This document shows positions 30,748 to 38,468 of a stretch of DNA of 64,000 nucleotides, piece by piece. This stretch comes from Inquilinus sp052113205 (GTDB lineage Bacteria; Pseudomonadota; Alphaproteobacteria; DSM-16000; Inquilinaceae): NCBI RefSeq assembly GCF_052113205.1, contig NZ_JBFRCU010000031.1, positions 1 to 64,000 of the forward strand. Reading direction: 5' to 3'. Below the pieces are notes generated by a model. That model saw only the letters and a list, made by a program, of their open reading frames with translations, ran no database searches and was not told the origin of the DNA. Numbering within the stretch: the stretch's first letter is position 1; every line of letters begins with the position of its first letter. The position numbers were made by a program, and so were the translations under genes.

Positions 30748-31617
30748 TCAGGCGCCATAGCGGTCGAGAATCCGGCGGATCGGCTCGGCATAGGCCGGGT
30801 CCCAGTACCGGACATGCACCAGCAGCGGATACAGCAGGTAGATCGGTCGGCGGTCGTTCCAGAAGCCGGGATCGAGCGGCGCCAGCTCGGCATAGCGGCG
30901 GAAAAAAATATCATCGAAGGTGCCGAACAGGGTCGGGTAGGTCAGCTCCATCTCAGGATGGCCGCAGGAAATGGCGGGATCGATGACGGCCGTGATTCGC
31001 CCACCCCGATGCAGCAGGTTGCCGGTCCAGATGTCGCCATGCAGCAGCGCCGGATGGCGCGGCTCCGACAGCAGGCCGTCGAGCTGGCCGGCCAGCACCT
31101 CCAGCCGGCGCAGCAGATCGGCGTCGACCGTGCCCTCGGCATGGCCGGCGCGGGCCATGTGCAGCAGGCGGTGGTCGCGGAAGAACGGCACCCAGCGGTC
31201 GGCGGGCGGGTTCGGCTGCGGCAGCTTGCCGATGGTGGTGTCGCGGTCGTAGCCGAAGCGCGGCCAGGCCGGTGCATGCAGCGCCGCCAGCAGCTCGGCG
31301 GCGTGCAGCTGCGCCGACGCCGGGGGCGGCCCGGGCTCGTGCTCGACATGCTCCAGCAGCAGCAGGTCTTCGGCGGCGTGCAGCACCGCCGGCAGCGGCA
31401 GGGCGGAATGCCGGGCCAGCTCGCCCAGCATCCAGGCCTCCAGCAGCAACGGCCCCGCCCCGGCCTTGGCCACCACCCGGCCGCCATCGGCGAGGTCGAC
31501 CCGCAGCACCGCGACGGTCGACCCGCCCGGCAGCGGCTCGGCCGCCACCGGCCGCACACCGAGCGTCGCGGCGATCCGGTCGGCGAGCAAGGGATCGAGG
31601 GCGGTCAGGAGCGGCAT
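30748..31617 (-). CDS. Fructosamine kinase family protein
   Basis: The 289-residue protein has an aminoglycoside-phosphotransferase-like kinase fold: 'PLPGGSTVAVLRVDLADGG', 'VVAKAGAGPLLLEAWMLGEL', the catalytic loop 'LLHGDIWTGNLLHRGG' and the metal-binding 'AVIDPAISCGHPEMELTYPT'. Family members phosphorylate fructosamine or ribulosamine adducts on proteins and so start deglycation. Its start lies 75 bp from the divergent ycaO start, so the two share a promoter region. Confidence 0.9.
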   Translation of the reverse strand: MPLLTALDPLLADRIAATLGVRPVAAEPLPGGSTVAVLRVDLADGGRVVAKAGAGPLLLEAWMLGELARHSALPLPAVLHAAEDLLLLEHVEHEPGPPPASAQLHAAELLAALHAPAWPRFGYDRDTTIGKLPQPNPPADRWVPFFRDHRLLHMARAGHAEGTVDADLLRRLEVLAGQLDGLLSEPRHPALLHGDIWTGNLLHRGGRITAVIDPAISCGHPEMELTYPTLFGTFDDIFFRRYAELAPLDPGFWNDRRPIYLLYPLLVHVRYWDPAYAEPIRRILDRYGA

Positions 31618-31692
31618 CCGGCAAAAATCTCCACGCGTTTCGCGGCTGCCATGGTGATATGGGCGCAGGCCCCGCCCTTGATCCGGAGCATC
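31618..31692. promoter_or_regulatory. Divergent region between fructosamine kinase and YcaO genes
   Basis: This 75-bp gap must hold promoter elements for both genes. A weakly A/T-rich start ('GGCAAAAATCTCC') and a GGAG eight bases before the YcaO ATG are visible. The 11-bp repeat seen upstream of the peroxidase gene was not found here. Confidence 0.35.
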
Positions 31693-33009
31693 ATGCTCGC
31701 ACCGCCCTCCGTCTACGACAGCTGTGCCCGGCTGTTCGAGCAAGCCCCCGATTCTGGCGCAGCCGGCCAGGCGGTGGAAGAGGCCCGGCGGCTCCTGGCG
31801 GCGTTCGGGGTGGCGCCGGACAGCAGCGACGAGGACGCGCGGACCGCCCGGCTGTTCCGGCTGGCCGCGACGCTGGAGGCCAGTTTCGCGGTGCCGGCGA
31901 TGGATTATCCCGGCCTGACTGTCCTCGGCGCCCGGCTGCGCCGGCCTGCTGGCGACGGCGGCGCGGCGATCGCCGTCGATGGCGTGATCGGATGCGACCC
32001 GAGCCCGTGGCGGGCCTTCCAGAAATGCATCGGCGAGGCCGCGGAGACCCTGGCCCTGGCCGCGCCCGAGATCGGCGATGCCGCCCCGGACGGCGCGGCC
32101 GGGGCCGTCGCCGCCCGCTTCGCCGACCAAGTCGAGGCGCGGACCGGCCTGGCCTCGGACGCCGCGCTCGCGGCGGCCCCGGCCGTCGCCGGGGTCGAGC
32201 TGGCGACCGGCCGTCCCGTGCTGGTGCCGCGCCCGCTGGTCTTCGGGCGATCGGGCGGGCTGCGGGCCGCCGTCCCGGTCAGCGAAGGCTGCGCCGCCGG
32301 CCCGACCCCCGACGACGCCGCCCGATCGGCCCTGTTCGAACTGATCGAGCGGCATGTGGTGGCGCATTGGTGGCATGGCGGCCGCCCCGCCCGCCGGTTG
32401 CCGCCGGCGCTGCTGGCCGCCGCGATCGACCGGCTGCGCCCCCGGACCGGGACGCCGTGGCCGCGCCAGGGCTTCGCGCTGGAACTGGACGCCGGCGGCC
32501 TGCCGCTCGCCGTCGTCGCCGCGACCTCGGTCAGCCCCATCCATGGCCTGGTCGCCCTGGGCTTCGCCGCCCGCCCCGGCCGGGCCGCCGCGCTGGAGGC
32601 GGCCGTCCTGGAGATGATCCAGTCCGAGATCGCCAACGACCTGCTGTTCCTCCGGCTGCGCCGCGCCGGGGCGGCGCCGGACCCGGTGGACCAGGAGCGG
32701 CTTGCGGCGAAGCACGCGCTGCGGCCCGAGGCGCTGCTGGCCATGGTGGACGGCGACGCGACGGGCAACGGCGCCGAGGGGCCGGACTTCCTGCCCGACC
32801 TCCTGGCCGCACTGGCCGGGCGAAACATCGCGGTGTTCCGGGTCGATCTGACCGGCAGGGCTGGGATTCCCGTCGTGAAGCTGCTATCGCCGGAGCTACA
32901 ACCCTCCTCGTCCGCCGCGGTGACGGAGGGGCTGCGCCAGACGGCCTCACAGTTCGGGCGTCCGCTGAAGTGTTTGATCGATCGCCCGGCGATATTTAAT
33001 AGTTTGTGA
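31693..33009 (+). CDS. YcaO-like family protein
   Basis: The 438-residue protein has a C-terminal YcaO domain (about 150-425). 'GCAAGPTPDDAARSALFELIER' (quoted in parts) contains the ATP/Mg motif Sx3ExxER as S212-E216-E219-R220; 'EMIQSE' at 307-312 supplies the second ExxQ motif; 'GRAGIPVVKLLSPEL' is the usual late strand. YcaO enzymes use ATP to activate peptide backbone amides for azoline, amidine or thioamide formation. The C-terminus ends 'DRPAIFNSL' without the PxPxP tail of azoline-forming YcaOs, and no TfuA or E1/ThiF partner adjoins it. It is 47 bp upstream of the BTAD-TPR regulator gene and probably co-transcribed. A GGAG lies 8 bp before the ATG. The substrate is unknown. Confidence 0.88.
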   Translation: MLAPPSVYDSCARLFEQAPDSGAAGQAVEEARRLLAAFGVAPDSSDEDARTARLFRLAATLEASFAVPAMDYPGLTVLGARLRRPAGDGGAAIAVDGVIGCDPSPWRAFQKCIGEAAETLALAAPEIGDAAPDGAAGAVAARFADQVEARTGLASDAALAAAPAVAGVELATGRPVLVPRPLVFGRSGGLRAAVPVSEGCAAGPTPDDAARSALFELIERHVVAHWWHGGRPARRLPPALLAAAIDRLRPRTGTPWPRQGFALELDAGGLPLAVVAATSVSPIHGLVALGFAARPGRAAALEAAVLEMIQSEIANDLLFLRLRRAGAAPDPVDQERLAAKHALRPEALLAMVDGDATGNGAEGPDFLPDLLAALAGRNIAVFRVDLTGRAGIPVVKLLSPELQPSSSAAVTEGLRQTASQFGRPLKCLIDRPAIFNSL

Positions 33010-33056
33010 GCCCAGTCCGCTGCGGTTCCGATTGGTTGGGGGAAGGGAGACCGCGG

Positions 33057-35126
33057 ATGGCGGTTCCGGCACTACGGAGCGTGAGGACTCCGGATCGGGA
33101 AGACATACCCGCGCCGGAGAAAGCTGGTGTAGAGCGTATGCGGCTGTCGCTGGGCAACGGTTTCGATCTCCGCCTCGGCAATGGGGAGCGGATCGAGCTC
33201 GGCAGCCGCAAGTCCCAGGCGATCTTCGCCTTCGTCGCGCTGAGCGGCACGGCGATCGAGAGCCGCGAGCGCGTCGCCGGGGTGTTCTGGAGCGAGAGCG
33301 ACGGCGATCACGCCCGCGGCTCGCTGCGGCAATGCCTGAAGCAGCTGCGCGACAATCTCGACGCCGTCCGCCCCGGTATTGTCGAGATCGGGCGGCAGGA
33401 CATCCGCATCCGGCGCGAATCCATCGAGATCGATCTCGAGTTGGTCGCAGCCGATCTGTCGAAGGGCATGCTGTCGTCGATCCTGGCGCTCGGCCAGGCC
33501 AATCCCGACCGCATCCTGACCGGGTTCGAGGATCTCGACCGGGAGTTCGCCTCCTGGCTCACCGTCTGCCGGCAGCAATGGCGCAAGACCTTCATCGGCG
33601 GCCTCGAGCGGATCCTGCGCGACCCGGCCTCGGGCGAGAAGATCGCCGCCGAGGCGGCCCATGCGCTGCTCGACATCGACCCGACGCATGAAGAGGCCTA
33701 TCGCGTCCTGATCCTGCAGCAGGCGCTGCGCGGCAACATCGCGGCGGCGCTGAAGTTGTACAGCACGCTGTGGGACCTGCTGCAGAACGACTACGACATG
33801 GAGCCGTCGGACGAGACGCAGCGCCTGATCGTCGACATCAAGAAAGGCTCGTTCGACGGCACCGCCCCGCCGGCTTCGGCGCCGGCCGAGGAGCAATCCC
33901 GGCTGCCGATCATCGAGGTCGACCGCCTGAGGCCCGGCCTGCCCGAGGGCATCGACGACTATGTCGTCCACGGCTTCCGCAGCGAGCTGATCGCCAATCT
34001 GGTGCGGTTCCGGGAGTGGATCGTGGTCGAGCCGCCGGAGTCCGCTCCCGCGTCCGGGGCGCCGCAGCAGGCCGATTACCGCCTGTCCACCGATTTCCGG
34101 CAGAAGGCCGACGATCTGCTGATCGTCGTCTCGCTGACCGAGCTGACCCGCAAGCGGTCGCTGTGGTCGGAGACCTTCTCGCTGGCGCTGCAATCCTGGA
34201 TGGACCAGCAGCGCCAGATCGCCCGCCGCGTGTCGGCGACACTCGACATCCACATCTCGGCGAACGCGCTGTCGCGGCAGATCGGCGACCGCGACTTCGC
34301 CCACGGGCCCTATATCCGCTGGCTGCGCGCCCAGTATCTGCTGAACTTCTGGGAGCCGCAGGCGGAGTTCGAGGCCGAGGCGCTGTTCAAGGACGTGATC
34401 CGCGACTGGCCCAGCTTCGCCCCAGCCTATAGCGGCCTCGCCAACATCTACAATTCCCGGCACATCATCCTGCCGGGGGTGCGCCGCGACCGGGCGATGG
34501 CCGAGGAGGCGCTGACGCTGGCGCGGCGGGCGGCGGAGCTGGACCCGCTGGACGCGCGCGGGCACCTGACCCTCGCCTGGTCCTACATGATGACGACGCG
34601 TTACCCGCAGGCGGATCTGCATCTGGAGCTGGCGCGCGACCTGAACCCGAGCAACCCGTCGGTGCTGATGTCGGCGGCGCAGGGCTTCGCCTTCGTCGAC
34701 CGCACCGACGTCGCGCTCGACCTCGTGGCCAATGCCTTCGAGCTCAATCCCCTGATCCCGCCGCATCACTGGGCCTATCTCGCCGGCATTCGCTTCCTGC
34801 ACGGCGACATCGCCGGCTGCGTCGAGGCCGCCGACCGGGCCGGGCAGTCGATCTTCAACATCCCGGCCTGGAAGGCCGCCGCCCTCAGCCTGCTCGGCGA
34901 CACCCGGCGGGCACAGGAGGAGGCGCGCCTCTTCCTGCGCAACGCCCGCGAAGCGTGGCACGCCACGTTCGAGTGCACCGACGCCGCCATCGTCGAGTGG
35001 TTCCTGAGCAGCTTCCCGATCCGCAACGTCGCCCGCTGGCGCGAGCTGCGGGAAGGCCTGATCCAGGCCGGCCTTCCCGCGACCGATGTCGGCGAGGAGC
35101 AGCTCTACTGGCCTCACCGGCACTGA
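33057..35126 (+). CDS. SARP/BTAD-type transcriptional regulator with TolB-like and TPR domains
   Basis: The 689-residue cytoplasmic protein has an N-terminal winged helix (about 28-105, 'MRLSLGNGFDLRLGNGERI', then 'RERVAGVFWSESDGDHARGS') and a bacterial transcriptional activator domain (about 115-265, 'ALLDIDPTHEEAYRVLILQQ'). A TolB/FlgO-like middle region follows (about 280-420, 'YRLSTDFRQKADDLLIVVSL'), then TPR repeats (about 440-640, 'AAELDPLDARGHLTLAWSYM'). This is the layout of SARP-like regulators and some adenylate-cyclase-associated TPR proteins. ATG 33057 has GGGAAGGGAG upstream. It follows the YcaO gene and overlaps the convergent 139-residue protein gene by 13 bp. Confidence 0.82.
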   Translation: MAVPALRSVRTPDREDIPAPEKAGVERMRLSLGNGFDLRLGNGERIELGSRKSQAIFAFVALSGTAIESRERVAGVFWSESDGDHARGSLRQCLKQLRDNLDAVRPGIVEIGRQDIRIRRESIEIDLELVAADLSKGMLSSILALGQANPDRILTGFEDLDREFASWLTVCRQQWRKTFIGGLERILRDPASGEKIAAEAAHALLDIDPTHEEAYRVLILQQALRGNIAAALKLYSTLWDLLQNDYDMEPSDETQRLIVDIKKGSFDGTAPPASAPAEEQSRLPIIEVDRLRPGLPEGIDDYVVHGFRSELIANLVRFREWIVVEPPESAPASGAPQQADYRLSTDFRQKADDLLIVVSLTELTRKRSLWSETFSLALQSWMDQQRQIARRVSATLDIHISANALSRQIGDRDFAHGPYIRWLRAQYLLNFWEPQAEFEAEALFKDVIRDWPSFAPAYSGLANIYNSRHIILPGVRRDRAMAEEALTLARRAAELDPLDARGHLTLAWSYMMTTRYPQADLHLELARDLNPSNPSVLMSAAQGFAFVDRTDVALDLVANAFELNPLIPPHHWAYLAGIRFLHGDIAGCVEAADRAGQSIFNIPAWKAAALSLLGDTRRAQEEARLFLRNAREAWHATFECTDAAIVEWFLSSFPIRNVARWRELREGLIQAGLPATDVGEEQLYWPHRH

Positions 35127-35533
35127 CCGAAGCTGTAGTCGCCGACGCGGAAGTAGAACATGTCGAGGGCGTCGAGCGCATTCGGGTCGCGCCGTACCTG
35201 CAGGGCGTACTCGTCCGGCAGCGGATACGGGCCGGGATACTTCGAATACTCCTCGATCCGCTGGCGCATCAGGTTGGCGGGCGGCAGCACGACGTAGAGC
35301 GCGTCGTCACGGCTGACGACCCGGATCTCCTTCCCGGATTCGGCGAAGTTCGACAGCGTGATGCCGTGATCCTTCAGCAGTTGCAGCGCCTCCGCCGTCG
35401 TCGTCGGCTTCGGGATATCGCCGATCGCCATGCCGACGATCAGCCGGCCAGCGGCCTCGCGGTCATACATGGTCATCTCGACCGGCGCAGGCGTCGGTGC
35501 GTGCTTCGGATCGTGCTTGTTATGGTCCGTCAT
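35114..35533 (-). CDS. Unrecognised 139-residue protein downstream of haem peroxidase
   Basis: I do not recognise this protein. It has a His/Lys/Pro-rich start ('TDHNKHDPKHAPTPAPVEM'), a helical, leader-like middle ('AEALQLLKDHGITLSNFAES') and an aromatic C-terminal end ('ALDMFYFRVGDYSFGQCR') with one cysteine as the penultimate residue. The start is well supported by AAGGAGGAG upstream. It lies 138 bp after the peroxidase gene on the same strand and is convergent with the regulator, overlapping it by 13 bp. It could be a peroxidase partner or a substrate of the YcaO protein; neither is shown. The small NHase-alpha or Nif11 leader types were considered and not seen. Confidence 0.7.
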   Translation of the reverse strand: MTDHNKHDPKHAPTPAPVEMTMYDREAAGRLIVGMAIGDIPKPTTTAEALQLLKDHGITLSNFAESGKEIRVVSRDDALYVVLPPANLMRQRIEEYSKYPGPYPLPDEYALQVRRDPNALDALDMFYFRVGDYSFGQCR

Positions 35534-35606
35534 AGCTTGCTCCTCCTTGTTCGCAAGGCGCTGTTGCCTTGCTGTATGGCGACGGCTGACCCGCCGGCGC
35601 TTTAAC

Positions 35607-35645
35607 CCTCCGCCCCCGCGCCCCGAAGGGCGACGGAGGCGGAGG
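35607..35645. promoter_or_regulatory. Intercistronic stem-loop between peroxidase and small-protein genes
   Basis: CCTCCGCC (35607-35614) pairs with GGCGGAGG (35638-35645), with a smaller GCCCC/GGGGC-like stem inside. There is no T-run in either direction, so it looks more like an mRNA processing or attenuation hairpin than a terminator. Confidence 0.55.
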
Positions 35646-35671
35646 CCCCCACCACCTCCGTGCCGGCGCCG

Positions 35672-37447
35672 TCAGACGCTGGCTTGTGTGATCGGCCGCG
35701 ATGGCGCCGCCGGCTGCGGCGGCGATTCGACGAAGCCGATGATGTCGCGCATGCCGTCCGGAACGGCGCCGCCCTTGAACAGGACTCGGCTCCAGCGCCG
35801 GATCACGCCGGGCTCGACGGTCGTCGACTCGGCCATGGATGCGGCCAAGACGACCTGGGCCACGATCGCCGATCCCAGCGGCCCGAGGCGCCGGCCCTGG
35901 TGGCGGACCTCCGCCTCGCGCAGGATGTAGTAGAACAGCGGCGTATCCTCGGCGAGGGCTTCGATCGCCCCGTCCGGCGCGTCGGCCAGGGGGTTGCGCT
36001 GGGTGCGCGCGTTCATGCCGGCCAGGCCGCCATGACCATCGCCCAGCAGTTCCTCCCGCGTCAGCTTCGGGATGCCCAGCCGGTCCGCCAGGTATTGGGC
36101 ATTCGGCAGGCTGGACAGATAGGCCCGCGCCAGGTCCCGGAACGGCAGACCGCCATAGTTCTCATAGATCGGGTCGCCGCCGACCATGCGACGCATGTCG
36201 TCATGCGCCATGGCCGCCATGGTGTAGAACTGGGAGGTCATCCAGGGGCCGATCAGGTGCGACTGGTTCTCGTCGCCGCCCGGTTTCTCCGGGAAGAACA
36301 GATCCCACTCCACGATCCAGTCGTTCGGGATCGGGCTGCCCGGGATGCCGCCATCCCCGACCAGCATGCCGCGCCGGAAGGTCATCAGCCCCTTGAGGCT
36401 GGTCTCGGTCAGCGCCAGGGCCCGGTTCAGCGTGTAGGACGGCCGCACCATGGCATGACCGAAGCGGAAGGCGGCCATGATGAACTCGGCCGGCAGCGGC
36501 GTGTCAGCATCGGCGGCCAGGCGCCGGCCGAAGCCGCCCAGGTCCTGCAGAGTCTCGCGTGGCGCATAGTCGCCCCAGACCTGCGGGTCGAGCAGGTGGC
36601 CGAGATAGTCGTTGCGCACCACCGACCGGTAGGTCGCGATCACCAGCGCCCGGGCGATCTCGAACACCTCGTAGTCCGACGGGCAGTGCGGCGACGCCAG
36701 GATGGCGTCGACGATGCGGTTGTGGAAGCGGTGAAACAGGACCGTGATCTGCGACAGGACCAAATTGTTGTCGTTGCGGATGTCACCGATCAGCGGTTCG
36801 ACCGGGCACTGCCGCGGCACCGCCTGCGCCGTCGGCGACAGGGTGCGCAGGTCGGTCGCGTTCGAAGCCGCGTCGAGGCAGGCGATCATCGCCAGGTCGC
36901 AGGGCTGCGGCGCCTTGGCCGTCACCGGGTCGCCGGGCACCTCCGGCGCGTCCTTGTCCCAGGTCCGGCCGCCGGTGTAGCCGACCCGCAGCTTCATCCG
37001 CAACGCGTCGGGCCCGCCGGTGCGCTGCTGGTACAGCATCGGCGACCGGAACGGACCGCCGCGATACAGGCAGTCGAGATCGAGCGCCGGGCTGGCCCAG
37101 AGCGGCCCGGCGGTCGCCGTGCGCGAGAGGGTGCCGAGATCGCTGAAGGTCAGGTCGTGCGCGATCAGCTGGCCGAGATAGGTGTAGCCGGCGGGGACGT
37201 CCGGATTGAACGTCTCCGACCCGGCGACCAGCCCGTCCAGATACATCTTGCGGGCCAGGCGCTGCAGCACGTTCATCACCAGGGCCTGGGGATGCAGGCC
37301 CTGGCGCGCGGCCTCCTGCGCCAGGCGCCAGCCGAAGATGCCGTCGGGCGGCGGCGGGCCGCCCTCGAAATAGGTCTCGGGCCGTTCCAGCCCTTGCGTC
37401 AGCGCGGCGCTACGCTGGCCGGCCCCTGTGAACCCTGAGCCATGCAC
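35672..37447 (-). CDS. Animal-type haem peroxidase family protein
   Basis: The 591-residue protein carries the peroxidase-cyclooxygenase fold signatures: distal block 'YLGQLIAHDLTF' (Q93, H97, Ca-site D98), 'GDIRNDNNLVLSQ' leading to 'LFHRFHNRIV' (catalytic R240) and proximal 'AAFRFGHAMVRPSY' (H331). The two carboxylates that bind haem covalently in mammalian enzymes are replaced: Ala96 (Asp in MPO) and Phe241 (Glu in REHN), so haem should be non-covalent. No signal peptide is seen, so it is probably cytoplasmic, which is unusual for an oxidant-producing enzyme. Substrate unknown. GGGGAGGA lies upstream of the ATG. Confidence 0.88.
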   Translation of the reverse strand: MHGSGFTGAGQRSAALTQGLERPETYFEGGPPPPDGIFGWRLAQEAARQGLHPQALVMNVLQRLARKMYLDGLVAGSETFNPDVPAGYTYLGQLIAHDLTFSDLGTLSRTATAGPLWASPALDLDCLYRGGPFRSPMLYQQRTGGPDALRMKLRVGYTGGRTWDKDAPEVPGDPVTAKAPQPCDLAMIACLDAASNATDLRTLSPTAQAVPRQCPVEPLIGDIRNDNNLVLSQITVLFHRFHNRIVDAILASPHCPSDYEVFEIARALVIATYRSVVRNDYLGHLLDPQVWGDYAPRETLQDLGGFGRRLAADADTPLPAEFIMAAFRFGHAMVRPSYTLNRALALTETSLKGLMTFRRGMLVGDGGIPGSPIPNDWIVEWDLFFPEKPGGDENQSHLIGPWMTSQFYTMAAMAHDDMRRMVGGDPIYENYGGLPFRDLARAYLSSLPNAQYLADRLGIPKLTREELLGDGHGGLAGMNARTQRNPLADAPDGAIEALAEDTPLFYYILREAEVRHQGRRLGPLGSAIVAQVVLAASMAESTTVEPGVIRRWSRVLFKGGAVPDGMRDIIGFVESPPQPAAPSRPITQASV

Positions 37448-37568
37448 GGCCGTTCCTCCCCTGCTCGGTGCACCGCGATCCGTCTTTGTCGCCGCAGCAT
37501 TTAGAAGCCGGATCGTGATCGGATCGTGATTCCCACCATGGCATTTCCGAGGCAGGCTGCCGCCCGCA
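37448..37568. promoter_or_regulatory. Peroxidase operon upstream region
   Basis: This 121-bp gap between the peroxidase start and the end of the GntR gene contains an exact 11-bp tandem repeat (37509-37530) and, on the minus strand just downstream of it, a TCTAAAT sequence (37505-37499) that could serve as a -10 element. The spacing resembles SARP-activated promoters. Confidence 0.5.
37509..37530 (-). repeat. Two exact 11-bp direct repeats, possible SARP-type operator
   Basis: CGGATCGTGAT occurs twice in immediate tandem on the plus strand (ATCACGATCCG on the minus strand). SARP/BTAD regulators bind heptamers repeated every 11 bp, close upstream of the -10 element. The site is 62-83 bp upstream of the peroxidase start, and a regulator of this class is encoded at 33057-35126. 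Confidence 0.6.
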
Positions 37569-38339
37569 TCAGCCCCTCTGGTCGAGGCTCAGCGGATAGC
37601 GCAGCGGATGGTGGCTGGAAAAGGTCATGTTCACCGGCTGGCCCTGCGGATCGTAGGCGATCTGCTCGATCGTCAGCACCGCGGCGGGCGGCACCAGCTC
37701 CAGGAGATCCGCCTCTTCCGCATTGGCCAGCCGGGCGCTCATCGTGGTGCGGCCGCGGTCGGGACGCAGCCGGTAGCGGTCCCGCACCTCGGCATAGAGC
37801 GAGCGGTTGCCGGTCGACCAGTCGAGGTCGAGGATCCCCGGCACCAGCCGGGCGGCGAACCAGTCCTGGGTCAGCACCACCGGCTGGCCGTCCAGGCAGC
37901 GCAGCCGCTTCAGCATCACCACATCGGCGCCGGGCGGCAGGAACAGCGGCCGTGCCACCTCCGCCGGCGCGCGGCAGACATAGCCCTCGACCAGCCGGCT
38001 CGCCGGCGTCCGACCATGCGCCTCGGCGATGGCGGTGAAGCTGCGCAGCAGGTGCAGCTCATAGGTCTCCTCGCGCCGCGCCACGAAGAAGCCGCGGCCG
38101 GGATGGCTGTGCAGCCAGCCCTCCTGCACCAGCTCGCGCACCGCCTGGCGCACGGTGATGCGGCTGACGCCGTATTGCTTCTCCAGCTCACGCTCCGATG
38201 CCAGCTTGGCATCGGCGCCGAGCCGGCCCTGCTCGATCTGCTCGCGCAGCCGCTGCTTGATCTGGCGGTACAGGGGCTGAGGATCGTCGCGCCGCAGCCC
38301 GTCGCCGGCGGGTCCGTCGCTGAGGGTGCCGTCGGTCAT
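37569..38339 (-). CDS. GntR family regulator with UTRA domain (HutC subfamily)
   Basis: The 256-residue repressor-type protein has a GntR winged helix ('PLYRQIKQRLREQIEQG', 'LASERELEKQYGVSRITVRQ') and a C-terminal UTRA effector domain ('PGADVVMLKRLRCLDGQPVV', 'IEQIAYDPQGQPVNMTFSSH'). It is divergent from the GH4-PfkB-ABC operon, and a perfect palindrome with the HutC-type core GTTATAAC lies between them. It probably represses the operon until a sugar phosphate binds; the effector is inferred from the target genes. Confidence 0.92.
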   Translation of the reverse strand: MTDGTLSDGPAGDGLRRDDPQPLYRQIKQRLREQIEQGRLGADAKLASERELEKQYGVSRITVRQAVRELVQEGWLHSHPGRGFFVARREETYELHLLRSFTAIAEAHGRTPASRLVEGYVCRAPAEVARPLFLPPGADVVMLKRLRCLDGQPVVLTQDWFAARLVPGILDLDWSTGNRSLYAEVRDRYRLRPDRGRTTMSARLANAEEADLLELVPPAAVLTIEQIAYDPQGQPVNMTFSSHHPLRYPLSLDQRG

Positions 38340-38420
38340 GGCGTCGGGAGAGGCCTCTCGGGCAGGGCGGAGATCACCCAGGCTGCATACACGCAAAATG
38401 GGGCCCCGGCCACAATTGAC

Positions 38421-38442
38421 ATGACTGGTTATAACCAGTCAT
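38421..38442. promoter_or_regulatory. 22-bp perfect palindrome, GntR/HutC-type operator
   Basis: The half-site ATGACTGGTTA is followed at once by its exact reverse complement. The centre contains GGTTATAACC, matching the GTnTAnAC core bound by HutC-family GntR proteins. It is 26 bp upstream of the GH4 start and 81 bp upstream of the GntR start, so it can control both. Confidence 0.85.
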
Positions 38443-38468
38443 AACTTTGCCGGTTCGCGGGAGGCACC

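Noticed and set aside
30748..32715. Very long minus-strand frame joined to the fructosamine-kinase gene
   Set aside because: The part upstream of 31617 is the antisense of ycaO and has no family signature; high G+C DNA keeps such frames open.
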